Below, piece by piece: positions 1-5,961 of a stretch of 10,631 nucleotides of DNA. This DNA is from Candidatus Thorarchaeota archaeon. Its GTDB lineage: Archaea; Asgardarchaeota; Thorarchaeia; Thorarchaeales; Thorarchaeaceae. The stretch's first letter is position 1; every line of letters starts with the position of its first letter. The position numbers were made by a program, and so were the translations under genes. The notes beneath the pieces were generated by a model, which worked only from the letters and a program-made list of their open reading frames with translations, was not told the origin of the DNA and ran no database searches. Location: positions 1 through 10,631 of the forward strand of contig JAEORI010000198.1 in NCBI GenBank assembly GCA_016840965.1, written 5' to 3'.

Positions 1-592
1 TACTGACTTCATTCTCTTTGTGATATTTACCTAGTGCTTCAACAATAAGGTCTTGGCTCTCTGTGTCAGTACCTGCTAATGGTTCATCAAGTACTAGTAT
101 AGAACCTTCACCGGCTAGAGCTCTTGCCACTAGAACCCTTTGTCTTTGTCCGCCAGAAAGCTCAGGAAATGGACGGTTCCACAAGTCAACCATATCGACC
201 TGTTCTAGTGCTTCCTTTGCTACTTTGGTGTCGTTTGAAGTTGCAAAGCGGGGCGGTAATTTTTTGAGAAGACGACCCATCAGGACAATGTCTTTCACCT
301 TCATGGGCACTGAAAGCTCTATGCGGTCCCTTTGAGGCACATATCGTACCATTTTTCGAATCTTTCCAGACTTCTTAACGGAGTCGTAGCCACTGACTGT
401 GATATGCCCCTTGAAAGGCTTGAGGAGTCCTAGAAAGGTCTTGACTAAAGTGGATTTTCCTGAACCATTGGGTCCAATAATGGCCATGAAACTTGGGGAT
501 TTTATCTTAAAGGAAACATCGTGAAGAGCAAGTTCACCATTAGGGTACCGAACTGCGAGATCCTGAGCTTCAAGAAGAGGGACTGTGGTCAT
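1..592 (-). CDS. Metal ABC transporter ATP-binding protein, Znu/Mnt type (3' end off the window)
   Basis: This is the nucleotide-binding subunit of an ABC importer. About 197 residues are visible, and the end of the gene lies beyond the left edge. Reading the minus strand from ATG at 592 gives Walker A GPNGSGKST (residues 40-48), a Q-loop glutamine at 87 (YVPQRD), signature LSGGQRQR (145-152), Walker B ILVLDEP (165-171) and a D-loop AGTD (173-176). The RYVPQRDRIELSVPMKVKDIVLMGR stretch in parts (YVPQR, then P-x-KVKDIVLMG) is typical of the manganese/zinc (cluster 9) importers. A GGAGGA ribosome site at 601-606 sits 8 bases before the ATG. The ATG overlaps the stop of the NikR-like gene by 4 bases (ATGA), so the two are translationally coupled. 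The divergent ZnuA-like protein is the obvious partner, and a permease probably follows off the left edge. The metal is not settled by sequence; the NikR neighbour points to nickel. Confidence 0.93.
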   Translation of the reverse strand, partial: MTTVPLLEAQDLAVRYPNGELALHDVSFKIKSPSFMAIIGPNGSGKSTLVKTFLGLLKPFKGHITVSGYDSVKKSGKIRKMVRYVPQRDRIELSVPMKVKDIVLMGRLLKKLPPRFATSNDTKVAKEALEQVDMVDLWNRPFPELSGGQRQRVLVARALAGEGSILVLDEPLAGTDTESQDLIVEALGKYHKENEVS

Positions 593-996
593 GATGATTT
601 TCCTCCAATCATGCTAACTATAACCTTCAGAACTTTCTTTTGTGCATGAAGTTTCTTGAGAAAACTGCGTACAATTTCCGCAGTTGCAGTGACAATCATT
701 ACTTCAACACAACTGCCATCATTGGTATGTGAGTGAATAGTGGCTGTAATATTGTCCTTAAACTCATGTTGAACTGCACTGATTTTGTGACCTCGTCCTT
801 TCTTGTGATAGAGTACTGAAAAGACTGCAGTTATCACTCCCGCCGCACTCTCAATATTTCGATACTCCGACAACAATGTCTTGACTGCATGCCGGACTAC
901 ATCTGATCGATTTGAAAATTCGCCCTCTTTTAGGAGAAATTCTAGTTCCTCAAGATCAGACTTCGTCATCGAAATAGAGATGGGTTCAAATGACAT
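589..996 (-). CDS. nikR: NikR-type nickel-responsive transcriptional regulator
   Basis: This is a DNA-binding metal sensor of the ribbon-helix-helix/ACT-like family. Numbering from ATG at 996 (135 aa), residues about 3-46 form the ribbon-helix-helix (EPISISMTKSDLEELEF, then SNRSDVVRHAVKTLL). The C-terminal part is the regulatory domain. Its metal ligands are His77, His88, His90 and Cys96 (QHEF, then TIHSH, then SCVEV). E. coli NikR uses His76, His87, His89 and Cys95, so spacing and order match exactly. I chose ATG 996 because AGGTG (1003-1007) stands 6 bases upstream; a GTG at 1005 would add three residues but has no ribosome site. The gene overlaps the ABC ATPase start by 4 bases, and its promoter region is shared with the divergent metal-binding protein. 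NikR proteins normally repress nickel importers when nickel is bound. Family assignment is firm; the actual metal sensed is inferred. Confidence 0.9.
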   Translation of the reverse strand: MSFEPISISMTKSDLEELEFLLKEGEFSNRSDVVRHAVKTLLSEYRNIESAAGVITAVFSVLYHKKGRGHKISAVQHEFKDNITATIHSHTNDGSCVEVMIVTATAEIVRSFLKKLHAQKKVLKVIVSMIGGKSS

Positions 997-1005
997 TTTT
1001 GACAC

Positions 1006-1081
1006 CTAGAGCAGCCTAATAATTAGTAACAATTTCATAATTGTTATTAAGGATTTGGCTAAATGATGCTCTGGAGAATTC
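1006..1081. promoter_or_regulatory. Divergent promoter region between nikR-like gene and metal-binding protein gene
   Basis: This 76-base AT-rich spacer holds the control signals for both directions. On the minus strand a TATA-like stretch (TAATTATTA, 1016-1024) lies roughly 24 bases before the ATG at 996, which suggests a very short leader. On the plus strand a TATA-like stretch (TTATTAAGG, 1044-1052) lies about 30 bases before the GTG at 1082. GGAG at 1073-1076 is the ribosome site of the plus gene. Promoter positions are read by eye and are tentative. Confidence 0.4.
1023..1050. promoter_or_regulatory. Inverted repeat, candidate operator of the NikR-like regulator
   Basis: The arms TAACAATT (1027-1034) and AATTGTTA (1039-1046) are perfect inverted complements around a 4-base spacer. 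Three further outer pairs (1023/1050, 1024/1049 and 1025/1048) extend the symmetry after a single mismatch at 1026/1047. The element overlaps both candidate TATA boxes, so one bound protein could block both directions. It does not match the E. coli NikR operator (GTATGA-N16-TCATAC). That it is the NikR-like protein's site is inferred from position only. Confidence 0.5.
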
Positions 1082-2146
1082 GTGGTGATTCAAAAGAGAG
1101 TGTCCTTAATACCACTGATGCTGTTGCTATTACCACTCGTAATGAGTGGAATGACTATTGAGGTGCATGCACAAATTCCGACAAGAAGCATAGCCGTTTC
1201 AGTATCCTCTCTTGCAGGTATAGTTCAAGAGGTGGCGGGTTCGCAGTATAACACCGAAGTTCTCTGGAAACAAGAATCAGACCCTCACGCATTCGTTGTT
1301 GATCCAGAGATGCTTGCTATTGCTGAGGATGCAGATTTACTTGTTTTCACAGGACATCTTGGTTGGGAGAAGGATTTAGCCAATCAGACCTCAAAACCAT
1401 TCATCACATTTAACGATGTTGATGCGCTGACGAATTATGAGGACTATGGGGCTGAATTTTCACCAATGCCAGGAGGAGGAGTTCAAGAAGATGAGGACCA
1501 TGATCATGAAGGAAATCCACATGGATTCTGGTTGTTACCAAAGAATGCGATAGCGATTGCCAATGCTACTCGTTGGGCATTGACTACTCTTAACACAACA
1601 ATGGCGTCTGAATGGGATTTGAATTTTGCAGCATTTGTAGATAAGATGCAAGAATTAGAAGATTCGATTGGTTCTCTAAATGACATCCACAGTTTTTCAG
1701 AGATGCATGCAGTTGTCGTTTCTCCAGCTGAAGCTTATGTTGCAGAAACATTTGGGATCATCTGTGATGCAGTTCTTCAAGTTGAGCAAATTACAATATC
1801 AGGCCCGAGATTATTGGAAGTCCAAGATGCAATTCGAAATGGTAGCATCAACCTCATCATTGGTTCTGATATTGCCCAGCTTCAAGCTGGTGGTGAATTT
1901 GCCTATCAACTTCAGGCAGACTATGGTGGCATCCTGATATGGTGGAAGACTGTATTTTATGCTGAACCGGATTACTTCTGGATGATGAATTATAACCTCG
2001 GAGCTCTCGTGTCGGGCCTAGAAGGGAGATCAGGAGGTTCTGGAGATAATACGATTAACATTGGACTAGTTGCATTATCAAGTATTCTTGGAATTCTTTT
2101 CATCATTGAATCAGGACTTCTGATATTGCGTGCTCGAGCTGAGTAG
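1082..2146 (+). CDS. ZnuA-like metal-binding protein of an ABC importer, membrane-anchored at its C-terminus
   Basis: This is the extracellular receptor that captures a metal ion for an ABC importer (cluster 9, ZnuA/MntC family), 354 aa. Residues 1-31 form a secretion signal (basic start, LLLLPL core, VHA-Q cleavage-like site). Candidate metal ligands are His69 in SDPHAF, His147 in NPHGFW after an acidic/His-rich loop (EDEDHDHEG, 136-144), and His209 in SEMHA. An acidic fourth ligand may be Asp263 in IIGSDIAQ. Residues about 327-349 form a hydrophobic helix followed by RARAE, so the protein is tethered at its C-terminus, an arrangement found in archaea. The start is GTG at 1082 with GGAG 5 bases upstream; a second GTG at 1085 is nearly as good. 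It is divergent from the regulator and ATPase, with a shared control region. Sequence departs from typical ZnuA in places, so the metal could be Ni, Zn, Mn or another ion. Confidence 0.85.
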   Translation: MVIQKRVSLIPLMLLLLPLVMSGMTIEVHAQIPTRSIAVSVSSLAGIVQEVAGSQYNTEVLWKQESDPHAFVVDPEMLAIAEDADLLVFTGHLGWEKDLANQTSKPFITFNDVDALTNYEDYGAEFSPMPGGGVQEDEDHDHEGNPHGFWLLPKNAIAIANATRWALTTLNTTMASEWDLNFAAFVDKMQELEDSIGSLNDIHSFSEMHAVVVSPAEAYVAETFGIICDAVLQVEQITISGPRLLEVQDAIRNGSINLIIGSDIAQLQAGGEFAYQLQADYGGILIWWKTVFYAEPDYFWMMNYNLGALVSGLEGRSGGSGDNTINIGLVALSSILGILFIIESGLLILRARAE

Positions 2147-2156
2147 TGAAACAGAA

Positions 2157-2486
2157 TCATTGAACCTTTGTTCCAAGTCGCATGTTGTACACAATAAATT
2201 CCAATTCCGTTAGTTCGTCTTGGAGTTTCTTATACTTGGCTTCAAACTCATCAACACCAATGATTCCAGCTTTCTTATCCATCACAATTTGTTTCAGTGC
2301 CTTTTGACGAGTATGGATCTCCTTTTTCACTCGTTCCCATTTCTCTTTGTTTGAGGTGACTGAGTTGCCCCAGCTCTCACTACCATCTGCATCTTTATCG
2401 AGCTTTTGAACAATATCATCTAATGACTTCTTAATTGCTTCTGGATTGCTGGTTTTTTCAGATTCACGCTTGCTCAAAGCTGTCAC
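2157..2486 (-). CDS. Small charged coiled-coil protein of unknown function
   Basis: I do not recognise this 109-residue protein. It is highly charged and predicted helical with no membrane segment or signal, so probably cytoplasmic. Residues 20-35 are acidic. Residues about 48-105 look like two helices separated by a KKAGIIGVDEFEAKY turn. That turn resembles the G-I-I-x-x-x-E-F pattern of SHOCT-type and similar short helical hairpins, and it is followed by a Leu/Glu repeat ending in NMRLG. The start shown is GTG at 2486. A TTG at 2477 preceded by GGTGA (2483-2487, 5-base spacing) is an alternative and would shorten the protein by three residues. The gene is convergent with the metal-binding protein (10 bases between stops) and lies 58 bases after the AEC carrier gene on the same strand. 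Adaptor or oligomerisation roles are possible but unsupported. Confidence 0.7.
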   Translation of the reverse strand: MTALSKRESEKTSNPEAIKKSLDDIVQKLDKDADGSESWGNSVTSNKEKWERVKKEIHTRQKALKQIVMDKKAGIIGVDEFEAKYKKLQDELTELEFIVYNMRLGTKVQ

Positions 2487-2544
2487 CGTATGTGGTTCAT
2501 GAACGTATTATACGATATATGCCTTCAGATTGCACAATAAACCA
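2487..2544 (-). promoter_or_regulatory. Candidate archaeal promoter for the small coiled-coil gene
   Basis: Read on the minus strand, ATATATCG (2513-2520) and TATAATAC (2505-2512) form an AT-rich TATA-like region centred 20-30 bases before the GTG at 2486. With the usual TATA-to-start distance of about 25 bases, transcription would begin at or beside the start codon, giving a leaderless or nearly leaderless message. This would separate the small gene from the upstream operon. Read by eye only. Confidence 0.35.
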
Positions 2545-3483
2545 TTATCCTAGAATGAGTAGAAGAACTGGAATGAGTGGTAATAATAGAAGTGTGCCAA
2601 CGGTGACTGTGGTCGCAGCAATTTCAACATCTAAGTTGAATCCAGATGCATAGACAACAGTCAATACAGCAGGAGGCATCATAGACTCCAAAATGAGTAC
2701 CTGAACCGGTACTTGCGAAAGGGTTGAGATTAAGATGAGTGGGAAGATGATTAGAGGAATAATTACCTGACGTATCACTATAACATTCAAGGCTGTACGA
2801 ATGTCCCAAAGAGAAAATCGAACCCCCACTCCTAAGCCAACAGAAACCAGGGCAAGATAAGTTGTAAGAGGCGAATTGTAGGATAGTATTATAGCAATAT
2901 CATTTGGGAGCTGAATATTGAGTCCAAGAAGGACGAGGGTCACTACTATGGCTAGAAATGGTGGAAAAGTAGCCGCATCCCTTGCCACCTTCTTCCAACC
3001 AGTATCTTCCCCTCCAAAAGTAGCTCCCATTGCAGAGCCAAGTGTGACGAAGAGGGTCATCTGTGTGAGCGAGCACATGATCACAAAAGGTACTGCAGTT
3101 GGGCCTATGAACATTAGAGCAAGAGGAAGAGGTATGAAAAGTGCATTATTGAAGGTTGAACAAATGAAAAGGGAGCCTTTAGTCTGGTTTTTAATGTCCG
3201 ATCTTCGAAGTCTGAGATAAATCATCACCGGCCCAAGTAGATGAATAACAACGACAATCAGTAAGAAAATTGGTATTTCCACGAATGAAGTGAAGCTTGA
3301 TGTCAGAAAGGTATAGGCGATAAGAATTGGTAGTAGGGCATTGATGAGTAAGGAGTTAAGATACTTGTTGAAAGTTTTTCCTTTATTCGATATACGTGAA
3401 ATCAGATAGCCTAGTAGAATGAAACCGTAGAAGAGTGACATCTGAGAGAATAGGATATTGATTGATTGGATTGCATTCACCAC
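2545..3483 (-). CDS. AEC-family membrane transporter
   Basis: This is an integral membrane carrier of the auxin efflux carrier (AEC) family, whose bacterial members move malate, malonate and similar organic acids. The 312 residues form about ten hydrophobic segments, roughly at 13-30, 44-62, 68-90, 105-127, 130-152, 172-190, 205-222, 234-256, 262-282 and 288-311. Family-like features are the N-terminal LLGYLISR, the STFNNALFIPLPLA motif (109-122) with paired Asn and Pro, and SMMPPAVLTVVYASG (267-281) in the second half. The start is GTG at 3483; a second GTG at 3480 is equally possible and no strong ribosome site is visible. It lies 49 bases after the aldehyde oxidoreductase stop with no clear promoter between, so it is probably the last gene of the sugar/aldehyde operon. 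Substrate and direction are unknown; export or uptake of the pathway's acid is an inference from position. Confidence 0.87.
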   Translation of the reverse strand: MVNAIQSINILFSQMSLFYGFILLGYLISRISNKGKTFNKYLNSLLINALLPILIAYTFLTSSFTSFVEIPIFLLIVVVIHLLGPVMIYLRLRRSDIKNQTKGSLFICSTFNNALFIPLPLALMFIGPTAVPFVIMCSLTQMTLFVTLGSAMGATFGGEDTGWKKVARDAATFPPFLAIVVTLVLLGLNIQLPNDIAIILSYNSPLTTYLALVSVGLGVGVRFSLWDIRTALNVIVIRQVIIPLIIFPLILISTLSQVPVQVLILESMMPPAVLTVVYASGFNLDVEIAATTVTVGTLLLLPLIPVLLLILG

Positions 3484-3532
3484 CGATTTCTAGCGCCTCA
3501 ACATCTACAGAATAAGGATGTCGGACTAGGTA

Positions 3533-5314
3533 TTATAATCCAGATAACTCCAGTTTCTCAAGTGCTATTTTAGAAGGACGACCTGTTTTCCTGTCCCAAT
3601 TTCGATAGTTATAATATTCCTCCAACTGAGCATCAACATCAGGAACAAAATCATCTGTGACACTCTCAGCGTGAGGTGTCAGTAATGGTTTTGGTAGTTT
3701 TTCGTCTTTTGTTTTCAAACCACACTTTAAATTGAAGAGGCGTTTCATAGTTACTGCACGAGCACCAATCTTCAAAATATCTTCAAGCTGATAGGATGAT
3801 CCAAGTGCCAAGTTCAATAGTTCAATGATTGTTTCTGGTGGAACAATAGCAAAATGACACATTATCACACTGTCAAAGAACGCTCTGTAATCTTGAGCTC
3901 TTGCTGCAATCTCTCCCTTTTGTTCATTCTCAAGTCGGTCGCCACTAAGAATTCCAAGTTTTCTTACATCAGCGCCCATGTCAATACTATACATATCACC
4001 CTCCATATGTGAAGCTCCTCTAGAAGCAACTGTGTAGACTGTTGCCATTCCTGAGAATGCTCGAGGATCATGATTTGGAATCTCAAGTCCTCTTACATGA
4101 AGCACAATATCTTCCGCTGAGTTCTTTTTCGCAACTGAGAGTGATCCTTCAGCAAGCAAGTTACCAATGCCTTCGCGTTTTGCAATGGCATGGATAGTTT
4201 CTAGAACTTGATCAGAATTGCCCCATGTGAATCCATAGTCAGACTTTCCGATATCACACAGGTGAGTTGCGAATGCGATGGTACTTCCACAACTGATTGT
4301 ATCCATTCCATATTGATTGCAAAGATTGTTCATGAGTGCGATTTTCCTCAAATCGGATATCAGCAGATTTGACCCAAATGCTGCAACTGTTTGAAACTCA
4401 GGACCTTCTATGTCATCTAATTCATACTCTGGAATCGAAACTCTTCTTCCACAACCTATTGGACATGAATAGCACGCACTTCGTCCAATGAGAATATTTT
4501 CCATTGATTTCGCGTTAATCAGGTCCGTGTCATCAAACTCAATCTCTTGGAAATACTTGATTGGCATATCATTGAACATCATGCCGATGTCCACATACAT
4601 GACTGTTCCTTGGTCGCTGAGCATTGACATTGCTTCACCAAGTATCTTTCTTGATGAATTCGCACATTCACGAAACTCATCAGGAGCGTGGATTGGCACC
4701 TTTGCTTTGCCGCCAACTGCTATGGCTTTGAGCTTTTTTGATCCCATTACTGCACCAAGACCACATCGTGCGGATACTCGCTCGTCTGTAACGATGCTCG
4801 CAAATTTGACAAGGTTCTCACCTGCTGGTCCAATGCAGCAGACTTGGACTCGACCAAGCTCGTCCTTCAGAAACTTCTGCGTCGGTCCTGTCATTTCACC
4901 CCACAAATCTTTTGCAGAAATCAGCGATGCTTTTCCATTGTCAATGTGTAATGTCACTGGGGTTTCTGCTCGACCTTTAATTAGAAGACCATCGAACCCA
5001 GAGAACTTTAGAAAAGCCCCAAAGTGTCCACCAACATGGGACTCGCCCCAGAGATTTGTTATTGGAGATTTTCCACATACAACATGACGCCCTGTACAGG
5101 GAGCAAGTGTTCCCGTCAAGGGGCCGGTCATGAAGAGGAGTATATTATCTGGACTTAGGGGGTCAGCATGTGGGTCAAGATGCTCGTAGAGAAAACGTGC
5201 GGCATATCCTCCTCCACCAAGGAACTTGGTTGTTATTGATGCATCCGTGTCAAAGGTATGAGTTTCTTCATTTGAGAGGTCTGCAACTAGTATTCGCCCC
5301 ATGAATCCGGTCAT
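3533..5314 (-). CDS. Aldehyde:ferredoxin oxidoreductase family protein (tungsten/molybdenum pterin enzyme)
   Basis: Enzymes of this family oxidise aldehydes to carboxylic acids and pass two electrons to ferredoxin. They use a bis-pterin tungsten (or molybdenum) centre and one [4Fe-4S] cluster, in the cytoplasm. The 593 residues match the usual length of about 600. The N-terminal domain carries the pterin-contact stretch (CTGRHVVCGKSP, 73-84, then WGESHVGGHFG, 89-99). The cluster ligands are Cys281, Cys284 and Cys288 (CYSCPIGC) plus Cys486 in DSVIMCHF. The YGMDTIS motif (335-341) is the other expected pterin contact. No truncation or missing ligand is seen. Start ATG 5314 has GAGGG 7 bases upstream, overlapping the aldolase stop. 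It follows the class II aldolase by 10 bases, so the aldehyde released by the aldolase is a natural substrate candidate. The exact subfamily (AOR, FOR, GOR or other) cannot be decided here. Confidence 0.93.
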   Translation of the reverse strand: MTGFMGRILVADLSNEETHTFDTDASITTKFLGGGGYAARFLYEHLDPHADPLSPDNILLFMTGPLTGTLAPCTGRHVVCGKSPITNLWGESHVGGHFGAFLKFSGFDGLLIKGRAETPVTLHIDNGKASLISAKDLWGEMTGPTQKFLKDELGRVQVCCIGPAGENLVKFASIVTDERVSARCGLGAVMGSKKLKAIAVGGKAKVPIHAPDEFRECANSSRKILGEAMSMLSDQGTVMYVDIGMMFNDMPIKYFQEIEFDDTDLINAKSMENILIGRSACYSCPIGCGRRVSIPEYELDDIEGPEFQTVAAFGSNLLISDLRKIALMNNLCNQYGMDTISCGSTIAFATHLCDIGKSDYGFTWGNSDQVLETIHAIAKREGIGNLLAEGSLSVAKKNSAEDIVLHVRGLEIPNHDPRAFSGMATVYTVASRGASHMEGDMYSIDMGADVRKLGILSGDRLENEQKGEIAARAQDYRAFFDSVIMCHFAIVPPETIIELLNLALGSSYQLEDILKIGARAVTMKRLFNLKCGLKTKDEKLPKPLLTPHAESVTDDFVPDVDAQLEEYYNYRNWDRKTGRPSKIALEKLELSGL

Positions 5315-5324
5315 CGCAATGCCC

Positions 5325-5960
5325 TCAGAACTCGTGCATCATCTCCCAGATGTCTTGCTCATCCTCAACAACATCCTCTGGGAGCTCTACAGGTTTTCCT
5401 GTTTGTTTAGCGGTCATGTAGATTTTACATGCACGTTCTAAAAGAATGGAAAGAAATAATGCATCCTTCAGGGTCTTTGCGCAAGATACTGCCCCATGAT
5501 TAGCTATGAGTGCCGCGCTTCGGTCCTGGAGAACCTCAACAACATTCTTTCCTAGCTCTTTAGTGCCAGGCATTGCATACTTACTTACTCGTAGCCCAGC
5601 CCCCAGTTTAGGTACTAGTTCATCGAGTATAGGTGGTAGGGGTTCGTGCAGAATTGCCATAGCTGATGCATATAGGCTATGGGTGTGAACAATCGCTAGA
5701 GCATCACTACGGTTTCGATATATCTCAAGATGCATTGGTTTTTCGATACTTGGATTCCTTGTTCCTTCTATCTCGTTTCCATCCATGTCAATCACTACGA
5801 CATCATCAGGGGTCATCTCAACATAGTGAACAGAACTTGGGGAAATTACAACATGGTCCCCAACTCTAAGACTAGCATTTCCAGATGAACCGATTACCAA
5901 GTCGTGCTTTAACATCTCTAAACATACATCAAGTAACTCCTTCTTCTCTTTCTCATACAT
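5325..5960 (-). CDS. Class II aldolase, FucA-like (sugar-phosphate aldolase)
   Basis: This is a zinc-dependent class II aldolase/epimerase of the FucA-AraD family (211 aa; E. coli FucA has 215). Family members cleave ketose 1-phosphates to dihydroxyacetone phosphate plus an aldehyde. The active-site set matches FucA numbering residue for residue: Glu73 as base and His92, His94 and His155 as zinc ligands (EKPMH, VHTHS, ANHGA). The phosphate-binding SSGNAS loop is at 25-30. FucA's catalytic Tyr113 is replaced by Asp113 (ILDE), and the C-terminal tail has no Tyr equivalent to FucA Tyr209, so the substrate is probably not L-fuculose 1-phosphate. The start ATG lies one base after the kinase stop, and GAGGG inside the kinase end serves as ribosome site. 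Aldolase function is preferred over epimerase because of the kinase and aldehyde oxidoreductase on either side. Confidence 0.9.
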   Translation of the reverse strand: MYEKEKKELLDVCLEMLKHDLVIGSSGNASLRVGDHVVISPSSVHYVEMTPDDVVVIDMDGNEIEGTRNPSIEKPMHLEIYRNRSDALAIVHTHSLYASAMAILHEPLPPILDELVPKLGAGLRVSKYAMPGTKELGKNVVEVLQDRSAALIANHGAVSCAKTLKDALFLSILLERACKIYMTAKQTGKPVELPEDVVEDEQDIWEMMHEF

Positions 5961-5961
5961 T

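Noticed and set aside
63..335. A 90-codon plus-strand frame near the left edge
   Set aside because: It is a shadow of the minus-strand metal ABC ATPase, which carries all nucleotide-binding motifs across the same bases.
3484..3532. A separate promoter for the AEC carrier
   Set aside because: No convincing TATA-like element is visible in the 49-base gap on the minus strand.
4488..5087. A 199-codon open frame on the plus strand
   Set aside because: It lies wholly antisense to the aldehyde oxidoreductase, whose motifs are intact; the translated sequence shows no family features and there is no ribosome site of note.
5325..5960. Naming the aldolase fucA, or calling it ribulose-phosphate 4-epimerase (araD)
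   Set aside because: FucA's Tyr113 and Tyr209 are missing, and the context with an aldehyde oxidoreductase argues against an epimerase.
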